A stretch of 6,635 bases of DNA from an uncultured Clostridia bacterium (GTDB lineage Bacteria; Bacillota; Clostridia; Oscillospirales; Oscillospiraceae): NCBI GenBank assembly GCA_947176425.1, contig CAMWQV010000118.1:1-6635 (forward strand), in the 5' to 3' direction. Shown one piece after another: positions 1 through 6,316 of this stretch (positions within the stretch are counted from its first letter, which is position 1; each line of letters starts with the position of its first letter). Below the pieces are notes generated by a model. The model saw nothing but the letters and a program-made list of their open reading frames with translations. It was not told where the DNA came from and did not search any database. Both the position numbers and the translations under genes were made by a program.

Positions 1-365
1 GACATCTGCATCAGCACGATGGTGAAGAGGATGTTCTTGCCGCGGAACTTCAGCTTGGCAAAGGCGTAACCAGCCATAGAGCTGAAGGCGATGGCGCAGA
101 TCACCCGGAAGAACACCAGCAGAATGGTATTCCAGTACAGCTTGACAAAGGGCAGGTTCTCAAGGACCTTCTTGTAGCCATCCCACCGCAGTGCGGACGG
201 CAGGAAGGTGGCCGGGATGCTTGTGGCTTCGGCCTGGGTCTTGAAGCTGGTGAGAAGCATCCACAGGAAGGGGAAGATCATGATAAGGGAGCCCACAATC
301 AGGGCGAAATAGGTAAGGAATTTGGCAATCGCATAGGAGCGGTGTAAAGAATCTGTACTTTTCAT
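1..365 (-). CDS. Carbohydrate ABC transporter permease, MalG/UgpE type (partial, C-terminus beyond window)
   Basis: Inner-membrane permease subunit of a CUT1-type sugar importer, expected to pair with the MalF-type permease encoded just upstream. The reading frame starts at an ATG at 363-365 and stays open to the left edge, giving 121 codons plus two bases. The ribosome site TAAGGAG (complement of 374-380) sits eight bases before the ATG and contains the stop codon of the preceding gene. The protein begins MKSTDSLHRSYAIAK, then has a first membrane helix at about residues 16-39 ending in the family-typical FPFLWMLLTSFKT. A periplasmic-side loop and the segment NTILLVFFRVICAIAFSS (79-96) follow, then AGYAFAKLKFRGKN, which is typical of this subunit. 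The EAA loop that would contact the ATPase lies outside the window. Family assignment is firm; the transported sugar is unknown. Confidence 0.93.
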   Translation of the reverse strand, partial: MKSTDSLHRSYAIAKFLTYFALIVGSLIMIFPFLWMLLTSFKTQAEATSIPATFLPSALRWDGYKKVLENLPFVKLYWNTILLVFFRVICAIAFSSMAGYAFAKLKFRGKNILFTIVLMQM

Positions 366-377
366 GATAAATTCTCC

Positions 378-1271
378 TTAAATGTCGTAGGTGACCCACT
401 TCTTCTGGCCCCAGAACTGGATCAGGGTCACAAGGAGGATCAGGCAGACGGTCCAGATCACGATAGCGGAACCGTAGCCGCGGTCACCGGCTACGAAGGA
501 CGAGCGGTAGAACAGGTACATCAAGCTCTGCATATCGGCCATAGCGGGGTTGGTGTCATCGGACATCATGTAGATCAGGTCGTATACCTTCATGGAGGAC
601 ATCAGGCGCATGATAAGTACGGAGAACAGGGAGGGGGAGATCATGGGCAGGGTGATGGTAAAGAACTGCCGGATCTTGCCCGCGCCGTCAATGCTGTTGG
701 CCTCGTAGAGCGTCTTGGGGATGTTCTGGAGACCCGCCAGCAGCAACACCGCGTCATAACCCACGCTGCTCCACACGGAGACGATGGCCACAGCCACCAT
801 TGCAGTTTTGGAGTTGGTGATCCACTGGATATGAGTACCCAGCATCTGGTTAAGAATGCCGCTGTCGCCGTTGAAGATGACCTGCCACACCATGGCTACG
901 GCGGCGGGGGCGCACACCAGAGGCAGGAAGAAGATCGTGCGGAAGCCGCCCTTGAACTTGACCTTGGTGTTCAGGAGCATGGCCACGAACAGGGCCAGAA
1001 CCATACCCACGGGTACAGTCAGGAAGCAGAACCAGACCGTGTTCCAGGTGGCCTTCCAGAACTCAGGGGTGCTGAACATATCAATATAGTTCTGAAGGCC
1101 GATGAACTTATAGCGGCCGAAGCCTAGGTGTTCGCAAAAGCTGGTGTAGATGGTCTGGATGAAGGGCCAGATGTTCAGCACGAACAGGCCGATGATGGTG
1201 GGGGCTACCATGAACCAGCCCCAGTTTTCCTCCCGCCGCTCGGCGGCAGACATTTTCTTATTCACAGTCAT
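378..1271 (-). CDS. Carbohydrate ABC transporter permease, MalF/UgpA type
   Basis: Membrane subunit of a CUT1 sugar ABC importer, 297 residues, the usual length for UgpA-like permeases without the extra MalF periplasmic domain. About six hydrophobic segments are visible, at roughly residues 20-41, 75-100, 111-132, 157-182, 213-235 and 267-288. The cytoplasmic EAA loop that docks on the nucleotide-binding subunit is clear at 190-209 (E190, A191, G196, L208-P209). The gene lies between the binding-protein gene and the second permease gene, with 6- and 12-base gaps and stop codons embedded in the following ribosome sites, so it is part of one operon. The start is uncertain. The ATG at 1271 is only one base from AGGAGG, whereas an in-frame GTG two codons downstream (1263-1265) has a 7-base spacing and may be the true start, giving 295 residues. 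The substrate is unknown. Confidence 0.95.
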   Translation of the reverse strand: MTVNKKMSAAERREENWGWFMVAPTIIGLFVLNIWPFIQTIYTSFCEHLGFGRYKFIGLQNYIDMFSTPEFWKATWNTVWFCFLTVPVGMVLALFVAMLLNTKVKFKGGFRTIFFLPLVCAPAAVAMVWQVIFNGDSGILNQMLGTHIQWITNSKTAMVAVAIVSVWSSVGYDAVLLLAGLQNIPKTLYEANSIDGAGKIRQFFTITLPMISPSLFSVLIMRLMSSMKVYDLIYMMSDDTNPAMADMQSLMYLFYRSSFVAGDRGYGSAIVIWTVCLILLVTLIQFWGQKKWVTYDI

Positions 1272-1280
1272 CCCTCCTTA
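1263..1280 (-). promoter_or_regulatory. Ribosome binding site overlapping a stop codon, with competing starts
   Basis: On the minus strand TAAGGAGGG directly precedes ATG. TAA (1278-1280) is the stop of the binding-protein gene and AGGAGG (1273-1278) is the ribosome site of the permease gene. The annotated ATG is one base from the site, which is unusually close. The GTG at 1263-1265 is seven bases away, the normal distance. The overlap implies translational coupling of the two genes. Confidence 0.6.
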
Positions 1281-2594
1281 GTTCCCCGCCAATTTCTTGG
1301 CGGTCTCGGTGTTGACGGTCTCCGTCATCTTGTCCAGGCCGGAAGCGACCTCCTGGTTGCCGGCGTAGATCTGGGTCAGCACATCCAGGACCTGGCTCTT
1401 CCAGCGGGGGCTGGCGGAGTTGTAGGGCACCTGAATGGCATAGTCGAACTGCTCAAAAATGCAGTCCACGTTGATGGGATTGCCGTACTGCTCAAAGGCG
1501 ACACGCCAGCTCTCCTCGGTGCCCAAGTAGGCGGGGATGGCCGCGCCGGACTGGCCCTGGATCAGCTGGGCCTCCTCGGTACCGAAGTACTTCAGTACGT
1601 CCTTGACGGTTTCCAGGTTCTTGCCGTGTGCGCCGGTGGCGTAGCACAGGCCATTGGACATACAGGCCCGGCCGTCCTTGTCCAGGCTCTCCGGGGTGCT
1701 GACCGGGTTGGGAGACTTGGGCAGCTTGGCGATGTCCCACTTGCCGGTCATCTCGGGGTGGTCCCGCAGGGCGCCCAGCAAACTCCAGGAACCCTCCATA
1801 AACATAGCGCCGCGCTCGGACCAGAAGGTCGCGCCTGCACCGTTCTGGGTGAAGAAGTTCTGGTCGGGGCACCAGTTTTCCTTCTGCATCCCAATATAGA
1901 ACTCCATGGCCTCCTTGCCACCGGGCTCGTTAAAGCCGCAGGCGGTGCGGTCGGCGGTGAGGATGTAGCCGCCGTTCTGGTAGACGTAGGACCAGTAGCC
2001 CAGCTGGTCGTCCAGATAGGCCAAATAGCCGTAGTTGCCAGTGGCGTCGTAGATCTTCTGAGAAGCGTCTGTCAGGTCGTCCCAGGTCCAATCGTCATCG
2101 GGATAGGCCACACCGGCAGCGTCGAACATTTCCTTGTTATAAACCAGGACGCCAATGTCCTTGTCCTTGGGGACACCGTAGTAGTGTCCGTCAGAACCAC
2201 TGACGTTGCCCAGAGAGATATCGGAGAAATGGTTCTGGTAGTAGCCGCTCTCCACATCATCGTAGAGATCGGTCACGTCAGCCAGCATACCGAAGTCGGC
2301 ATAGTACAGAAGCTGGTTGGTGTGCATCCAGAAGATGTCGGGCATAGTGTTGGACTCGGCAGCAGCTTCCAGCTTAGTCCAGTACTCACTCCAGCTGACC
2401 ACCTGCACGTCGATGACCACGTCCGGGTGCTGGGCAGTGTAGGCGTCGCACATGGCCTTCATACCGTCGCGCTGGTTGGTGTCCCAGATCTGGAAGCTCA
2501 GGTGGGTCTTCCCGTCGGAAGCGCCGCACCCAACCATTGACAGCAGCAATGCTAGGAGTAACACGGCTACTGTCATGCGGGGGATTTTTTTCAT
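1278..2594 (-). CDS. Extracellular sugar-binding lipoprotein of an ABC importer (family 1 solute-binding protein)
   Basis: Captures a sugar or oligosaccharide outside the membrane and delivers it to the two permeases encoded downstream. From the ATG at 2592-2594 the protein has 438 residues, normal for MalE/UgpB-type binding proteins. It has a lipoprotein signal: a KK-rich start, a hydrophobic core (VAVLLLALLLSMV) and a lipobox M-V-G-C with the lipidated cysteine at residue 23. The mature part opens with LSFQIWDTNQRDGMKAM and continues with SWSEYWTKLEAAAESNTMPD and IFWMHTNQL, the N-lobe pattern of this family. I chose the ATG at 2594 because GGAG lies three to four bases before it. An in-frame GTG three codons upstream (2601-2603) is possible but sits almost on top of AAAGGA. 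The gene heads the operon. Aromatic residues are plentiful, consistent with stacking on sugar rings, but the ligand cannot be told. Confidence 0.95.
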   Translation of the reverse strand: MKKIPRMTVAVLLLALLLSMVGCGASDGKTHLSFQIWDTNQRDGMKAMCDAYTAQHPDVVIDVQVVSWSEYWTKLEAAAESNTMPDIFWMHTNQLLYYADFGMLADVTDLYDDVESGYYQNHFSDISLGNVSGSDGHYYGVPKDKDIGVLVYNKEMFDAAGVAYPDDDWTWDDLTDASQKIYDATGNYGYLAYLDDQLGYWSYVYQNGGYILTADRTACGFNEPGGKEAMEFYIGMQKENWCPDQNFFTQNGAGATFWSERGAMFMEGSWSLLGALRDHPEMTGKWDIAKLPKSPNPVSTPESLDKDGRACMSNGLCYATGAHGKNLETVKDVLKYFGTEEAQLIQGQSGAAIPAYLGTEESWRVAFEQYGNPINVDCIFEQFDYAIQVPYNSASPRWKSQVLDVLTQIYAGNQEVASGLDKMTETVNTETAKKLAGN

Positions 2595-2616
2595 ATTCTC
2601 CACATCCTTTCTATTT

Positions 2617-2649
2617 CTGCATTGTGTCCCATCCCAAAGGTCAATGCAG
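2617..2649. repeat. Inverted repeat in the probable leader of the sugar operon
   Basis: CTGCATTG (2617-2624) and CAATGCAG (2642-2649) are perfect 8-base inverted arms separated by 17 bases. The pair lies about 20 bases upstream of the binding-protein start and downstream of the putative promoter. It could be a leader RNA hairpin or an operator with two half-sites. Function is unproven. Confidence 0.5.
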
Positions 2650-2656
2650 TGTTTTT

Positions 2657-2686
2657 ATGATAATATGAACCGATTCTTTTTGTAAA
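2657..2686 (-). promoter_or_regulatory. Weak candidate promoter for the sugar ABC operon
   Basis: On the minus strand TTTACA (2681-2686) is followed after 18 bases by TATCAT (2657-2662); an alternative -10, TATTAT (2660-2665), has a 15-base spacer. Transcription would start near 2650, inside or next to the inverted repeat at 2617-2649. The match to the housekeeping consensus is modest. I saw no convincing catabolite-repression site. Confidence 0.35.
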
Positions 2687-2903
2687 TGATGTTATGTGGT
2701 CAAAAACTATCCATAATGATTCAAAACCCACTCTTAATCTGAAATATGTCACATCTTGGTAAGTTCTGAACAAAAATCAGCAAATTACAAAAATGTGCGG
2801 AGTCCTTTTTGTACATAATTAATAAAATCAGGTTCTTGTGTAATAAAGTGTGGAGAGGGTTCTGCTTCCTCATAAAAATATCCGATTATACTTTCCTTTA
2901 GGT
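2687..2903. other. AT-rich intergenic DNA without a supported gene
   Basis: This is the middle of the divergent region between the sugar operon and the ene-reductase operon. It is much richer in A and T than the genes on either side. The short open frames here have no ribosome sites and no recognisable motifs. No tRNA, riboswitch or regulator gene was recognised, so the regulator of either operon must be encoded elsewhere. Confidence 0.6.
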
Positions 2904-2930
2904 AAGTATCGCACCTACAGGTGCGTACTT
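2904..2930. promoter_or_regulatory. Palindromic operator overlapping the -35 of the ene-reductase promoter
   Basis: A near-perfect 27-base palindrome. Its core is CGCACCT-AC-AGGTGCG (2910-2925), with outer arms AAGTA (2904-2908) and TACTT (2926-2930) and one unpaired T at 2909. The right arm runs into the -35 hexamer (2929-2934), so a dimer bound here would touch RNA polymerase. The outer AAGTA/TACTT half-sites recall operators of HxlR/YodB-type winged-helix sensors of electrophiles and redox stress. That is an analogy from memory, not a match I can verify. As a DNA site the symmetry is clear; as an RNA hairpin it would lie upstream of the transcription start. Confidence 0.75.
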
Positions 2931-2956
2931 GATTTTCTGCTTGCTTCTGATATAAT
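2929..2956 (+). promoter_or_regulatory. Extended -10 promoter of the ene-reductase operon
   Basis: TTGATT (2929-2934), a 16-base spacer and a perfect TATAAT (2951-2956) preceded by TGA, which makes an extended -10. The expected start is near 2963, leaving a leader of about 47 bases. This rules out the upstream in-frame ATG at 2968, which would lie only some five bases into the transcript. The leader contains a weak TGCGG/CCGCA pairing (2969-2973 with 2988-2992) just before the ribosome site. Confidence 0.85.
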
Positions 2957-3009
2957 GACTGCCACAGATGCGGGGGAAAAGTCAAGTCCGCAGAAAAGGA
3001 GGAACTTTT

Positions 3010-4983
3010 GTGCAGAACTATGAACATTTAAGTCGGCCACTCCAAATTGGCAGCTTGGCAATCAAAAACCGGTTTTGCATGGCGCCGATTGGCGGTGGAC
3101 AGCACCATTTGCCGGGCGGCGGGTTGAAGAACGAGACGATTCAGTATCTTGTTGAGCGTGCAAAAGGAGGCTTTGGCCTGATTTTTACAGGAGCGATTGC
3201 AGCAGATCATAAGGTCGATCCTTATACCGGAGTTGGTCCAACTATCCTGGAAAACCCGGACGCATTCAAAATGACCGCAACCGAACTGAACGAGAGAGCA
3301 GGCGCTTATGGCACAAAAATATTTGCACAGATCACGATGGGGCTTGGTCGCAATTATCCCAATCTTCCGGCACCGTCTTCTGTCCATGTTTTCCGGCATC
3401 CCGGCGAAGTTTCTCCGGAATTAACCCGTGACCAGATTAAATCCAAGATTGAGTCCGTTGTTAGGTCAGCAAAAATTGCAAAGGATTCGGGATTCTCCGG
3501 CGTTGAAGTACATTCGATTCATTGGGGGTATCTCTTGGATCAGTTTGCGTTGGCTATGATGAACCATCGTACTGACGAGTACGGCGGGAGTTTGGAGAAC
3601 CGCTTACGGGCCGCAAAAGAAATTCTGGAAGGTATCAAGCAGGAGTGTGGCAGCAATTATCCTGTCAGTATGCGCCTGGGGCTGAAAACCTTCGTGAAGG
3701 GTTTTGAACAGGCAAGTTTGACCGGTGAGGAGGAAGTTGGCCGTACATTGGAGGAAGGGATTCAAATTGCGAAGCTGCTGGAATCCTATGGCTATGACTG
3801 CCTGAGTGTAGATACTGGTATTTATGATTCTTTCTACTACGCCTGCCCGCCTATGTATATGCCGAAAGGCTATTTAGTGGATTTGGCGGCAAAAGCGAAG
3901 GAAGCCGTGAGTATCCCAGTTCTGGCTGGCGGACGGATGAACGATGCGGACATTGCGGAAGCCGCTATTCGGGACGGCAAAATTGATGCGGTAGTGCTTG
4001 GCCGTGCAGCACTGGCTGATCCTGAATATCCCAACAAGGTATTGATCGGACATACCGAGAAAATCAGGCCCTGTATTGCCTGCAATCAAGGCTGTATTAC
4101 ACGGCTCCAGCAGGGCAAGCAACCGACTTGTGCGGTAAATCCGGCAGCTATGCGAGAAATGCGCTTTGCACTTCGTCCCTGCGTTCAGCCGAAAAAGGTT
4201 GTCGTTGTGGGCGGCGGCGTAGCTGGTATGGAGGCCGCAAGAATAGCGGCGATCCGCGGCCACAAAGTTTCCCTGTACGAAAAAAATTCCAAGCTGGGAG
4301 GCAATCTCATTCCTGGAGGCTCCCACAGTTTCAAAAAGGAAGTTCGGGAATTAAATATGTGGTATCAGAACGAGTTGAAAGGGCTTCCTGTAGAAATCCA
4401 TACCGGTGAGACGGTTACTGCTGGACAGCTCCGCAATATGAATGCGGATGTAATTGTTCTGGCAACCGGATCTGTTCCTGTTACACCAAGAGTTCCGGGG
4501 ATTGACGATGCAAAGGTATTCGGTTGCATGGAAGCATTCGCCCATCCTGATAAGATCGGACAGAAGGTTGTCATCGTTGGCGGCGGACTGGTCGGCTGTG
4601 AGATGGCATTGGACTACGCACAAGCAGGTAAAGAAGTGACCGTCGTGGAGGCGCTGCCGAAAATCCTGTCAGCAGGCATCCCTTCCCCTATCCCCAATGG
4701 TCAGATGATCCCGGATCTGTTTGAGCATCATCATGTAACTGTGCTGGAGAACCACCGGCTTTCCTCTGTGGAAAACGGCAGGGTTATTCTGGAGCACGAA
4801 GGGCAGAAGAAGGCTCTTGACGCGGATTCAATTGTGATTGCTGTCGGCTTCCGTCCGGCACCATCCATGCGGGCTGAGCTGCAGGGCTGCGGCGCCGTTG
4901 TCTATGAGATTGGCGACGGACAGAAGGTCAGCACGATTCTCCATGCAGTATGGGATGGCTATGAGGTCGGAAACAACATATAA
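3010..4983 (+). CDS. FMN/[4Fe-4S]/FAD ene-reductase, old yellow enzyme type (enoate reductase/BaiCD/dienoyl-CoA reductase family)
   Basis: Predicted cytoplasmic NAD(P)H-dependent reductase of an electron-poor C=C bond, 657 residues, typical of clostridial 2-enoate reductases, BaiCD/BaiH and FadH. The GTG start at 3010 follows AAAGGAGG (2995-3002) by seven bases. Residues 1-350 form the TIM barrel: KNRFCMAPI near the start; HSIHWGYLLDQF with H168, H171 and Y174, where Y174 aligns with the proton-donor tyrosine of OYE1 (Tyr196) and E. coli dienoyl-CoA reductase (Tyr166); RTDEYGGSLENR (187-198); and the FMN-phosphate segment VVLGRAALADPEYPNK. Cysteines 355, 358, 362 and 374 (CxxCxxxCx11C) match the [4Fe-4S] site of that family. 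A first Rossmann motif GGGVAG (401-406) binds FAD, a second GGGLVG (524-529) NAD(P)H, and a GD motif (635-636) lies near the C-terminus. All cofactor sites look intact. The substrate (bile acid, steroid, flavonoid, cinnamate or other) is unknown. It is cotranscribed with an NTF2-fold gene. Confidence 0.95.
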   Translation: MQNYEHLSRPLQIGSLAIKNRFCMAPIGGGQHHLPGGGLKNETIQYLVERAKGGFGLIFTGAIAADHKVDPYTGVGPTILENPDAFKMTATELNERAGAYGTKIFAQITMGLGRNYPNLPAPSSVHVFRHPGEVSPELTRDQIKSKIESVVRSAKIAKDSGFSGVEVHSIHWGYLLDQFALAMMNHRTDEYGGSLENRLRAAKEILEGIKQECGSNYPVSMRLGLKTFVKGFEQASLTGEEEVGRTLEEGIQIAKLLESYGYDCLSVDTGIYDSFYYACPPMYMPKGYLVDLAAKAKEAVSIPVLAGGRMNDADIAEAAIRDGKIDAVVLGRAALADPEYPNKVLIGHTEKIRPCIACNQGCITRLQQGKQPTCAVNPAAMREMRFALRPCVQPKKVVVVGGGVAGMEAARIAAIRGHKVSLYEKNSKLGGNLIPGGSHSFKKEVRELNMWYQNELKGLPVEIHTGETVTAGQLRNMNADVIVLATGSVPVTPRVPGIDDAKVFGCMEAFAHPDKIGQKVVIVGGGLVGCEMALDYAQAGKEVTVVEALPKILSAGIPSPIPNGQMIPDLFEHHHVTVLENHRLSSVENGRVILEHEGQKKALDADSIVIAVGFRPAPSMRAELQGCGAVVYEIGDGQKVSTILHAVWDGYEVGNNI

Positions 4984-5037
4984 TTACTGTGGTATAAGGC
5001 GAAATGCTTTATATAAATTTTCAAGGAGGCTATTGCT

Positions 5038-5421
5038 ATGAGAGCGGAAATCAGCGAGTATCAGGCTGTTGAAGCGGCTGCCATGAAGTTTGTGAAAAGT
5101 GTTGCCGAGGGCAACAGCGCGTATGCTAAGGAGCTGTTCTTTGAAGAAGCCACTCTGTTCGGCTATCTGAACGGCGAACTGGAGCACGGTTCCATCCAGC
5201 AGTTCTATCACAACGTGGACACCACGCCCGGCAACCCCAAGTTCAACGCCCGTGTGGACGTATTGATGGTGGAAGAATCCCTGGCTGTCGTTCGTGTACT
5301 GGAGGAAGGCTGGGGCGGCAGCATCGACTTTACGGACGTTCTGCTCCTGATGAAGATGAACGGCGAATGGAAGTGCGTTGCGAAAGCGTACAACCAGAAC
5401 TCCAATACAATCCAGAAGTAA
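5038..5421 (+). CDS. NTF2-fold small protein (nuclear transport factor 2 / putative lumazine-binding family)
   Basis: A 127-residue cytoplasmic protein, no signal peptide, starting at ATG 5038 with AAGGAGG (5023-5029) eight bases upstream. The pattern is that of the cone-shaped alpha+beta NTF2 fold: N-terminal helix EYQAVEAAAMKFVKSVAEG (7-25), the central FGYLNGELEHGSIQQFY (41-57), and a C-terminal beta hairpin DFTDVLLLMKMNGEWKCVAK (97-116). The last segment and the GYLNGEL stretch resemble the putative lumazine-binding subgroup (SnoaL-like superfamily). It lies 54 bases behind the ene-reductase and before the shared terminator, so it is the second gene of that operon. Members are enzymes (dehydratases, isomerases; bile-acid 7-dehydratase BaiE has this fold) or ligand binders. 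No catalytic residue set can be assigned here, so its role with the reductase is inference. Confidence 0.85.
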   Translation: MRAEISEYQAVEAAAMKFVKSVAEGNSAYAKELFFEEATLFGYLNGELEHGSIQQFYHNVDTTPGNPKFNARVDVLMVEESLAVVRVLEEGWGGSIDFTDVLLLMKMNGEWKCVAKAYNQNSNTIQK

Positions 5422-5428
5422 CACCAAT

Positions 5429-5475
5429 AAGCAGGAACTGCCCCGTTTTATTTTGCGGGGCAGTTCTGCTTTTAT
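5429..5475 (+). terminator. Rho-independent terminator of the ene-reductase operon
   Basis: AGCAGGAACTGCCCCG (5430-5445) pairs with CGGGGCAGTTCTGCT (5456-5470) around a 10-base T-rich loop, giving 15 pairs with one bulged G, followed by TTTTA-like sequence (5470-5475). It starts eight bases after the NTF2-protein stop codon. The T tract is short but the stem is very strong. Confidence 0.9.
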
Positions 5476-5497
5476 CAAACACTTAGCGATGAGCTGT

Positions 5498-5815
5498 TCA
5501 CAGCATACTTCCAAAGGTAATCTTCCCATTGAGAAACAACTGCGGCTTTGTCCACATAGGATGTATGCCAATTTTTATCACGACAAATTTCCCTTTCGGG
5601 ATAGATTTCAGTCTGTCCGGCGTCATAAGCGGATGTTCCATCCTCTGCAAAGATTGATTGGTTTCGTTCTCCCCTTTTGCTGATCGAGCCGCTCATTATG
5701 GGGTCGTTGTCCAACGATTTGGACAGGACTTCGTCTGTTTGACTGTCCCGTGCAAAGCCGCTGAAAATGGTGTACTGGACACGGTTTTCCAGTCGTCTTT
5801 TCCCTCCAACGCTTG
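5498..5815 (-). pseudogene. C-terminal remnant of a VirD4/TraG-type conjugative coupling protein
   Basis: Family role: a membrane ATPase that links the relaxosome to a type IV secretion channel during conjugation. Three reading frames together spell the C-terminus of the Firmicutes VirD4/TraG family on the minus strand. They are QALEGKDDWKTV (about 5815-5782), QYTIFSGFARDS and EVLSKSLDNDPIMSGSIS (about 5781-5680), then KGENETNQSLQRMEHPLM and TPDRLKSIPKGKFVVIKIG (about 5676-5545), ending at a TGA at 5498-5500. Frame changes fall near 5774-5784 and at the AAAAGGGG run (5671-5678). The ATPase core with its Walker motifs is absent, and the 5' side dissolves into unrelated sequence near 5815. The motif recognition is from family memory, so the exact subfamily is uncertain. 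The fragment starts 22 bases past the terminator of the ene-reductase operon. Confidence 0.75.
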
Positions 5816-5913
5816 GCCCTTCCCTATTGAAATCCATCGACGAAAATAACCCACCCTAGTGGTTGTAGGCACAGCGATCTTTTTTATACTATACCTAGCT
5901 TTCGTTCAACATA
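5816..5913. other. Gene-free junction sequence
   Basis: Between the VirD4 fragment and the repeat-bounded segment I see no coding frame with a ribosome site and no strong secondary structure. The VirD4 similarity stops here. It may therefore contain the endpoint of a deletion or insertion. Confidence 0.4.
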
Positions 5914-6316
5914 GGTAATCAGAAATTCCGTTTTATCAGAAATCCAGTGGGAAACCATTGTGGCACAGGAGAACTACCGAAATTATTTCTGATAAAAATA
6001 TGTTCATAGTAATTCGGCTACTATCTATTTTTGGAGTATCAATTCCACAGGGAACTGGTTACTCTGGCGCGTTATCATGGGTTCATACCATTTTCTGCGA
6101 AAACAGTCAAGCCATTGCAATACGGAGCACTTGTTTGAAGGTTTCTATGCAGGTCATTTGTCGTTCATTTTTCCAAAGTTTTCATGTGAACGAAGTATGC
6201 TATTCTGGCTAAGATATAGGAAAATCCATATTCTTATCAGGAACTTTTTCTGCCTCTGTCCAGTGTTTTCAATGTTTTCAAAAACCATTTCCGATAAAAA
6301 TATATTTCTAATTACC
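5914..6316. repeat. 403-base AT-rich segment bounded by 30-base imperfect inverted repeats
   Basis: The complement of 5914-5943 matches 6287-6316 at 24 of 30 positions. Each end contains two copies of an ATTTCTGAT-like nonamer 17-18 bases apart, in opposite orientation at the two ends, and the outermost bases are GGTAAT and ATTACC. The interior has no frame with a convincing ribosome site or recognisable protein. A small dyad ATAGTA/TACTAT lies at 6006-6024. I see no obvious target duplication outside the ends. This could be a MITE-like element, paired recombinase sites, or a regulatory repeat cluster. Confidence 0.55.
5985..6004. repeat. Internal copy of the inverted-repeat end
   Basis: This stretch repeats 6287-6306 directly with two differences over 20 positions. 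Its first 13 bases, ATTTCTGATAAAA (5985-5997), are the perfect inverted complement of 5931-5943. The same end motif therefore occurs three times, which would suit a DNA-binding protein such as a recombinase or regulator. Confidence 0.6.

Noticed and set aside
1128..2540. A 470-codon open frame on the plus strand opposite the binding-protein gene
   Set aside because: It is the antisense shadow of the GC-rich binding-protein gene; it has no family motif and the minus-strand gene has a lipobox, family motifs and operon context.
2681..2694. A possible catabolite-repression site near TGTAAATGATGTTA
   Set aside because: It lacks the central CG and the closing CA of the consensus.
2968..3009. Upstream ATG extending the ene-reductase by 14 residues
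   Set aside because: It would lie about five bases from the predicted transcript start without a ribosome site, whereas the GTG at 3010 has AAAGGAGG at ideal distance and matches the family N-terminus.
2785..3027. An 80-codon minus-strand frame across the intergenic region
   Set aside because: It runs through the promoter and operator and the first codons of the ene-reductase, has no ribosome site and no recognisable motif.
5475..5837. A 120-codon minus-strand open frame as a real small protein
   Set aside because: Only its central part matches the VirD4/TraG family and the match continues in other frames, so it is a fragment of a frameshifted gene.
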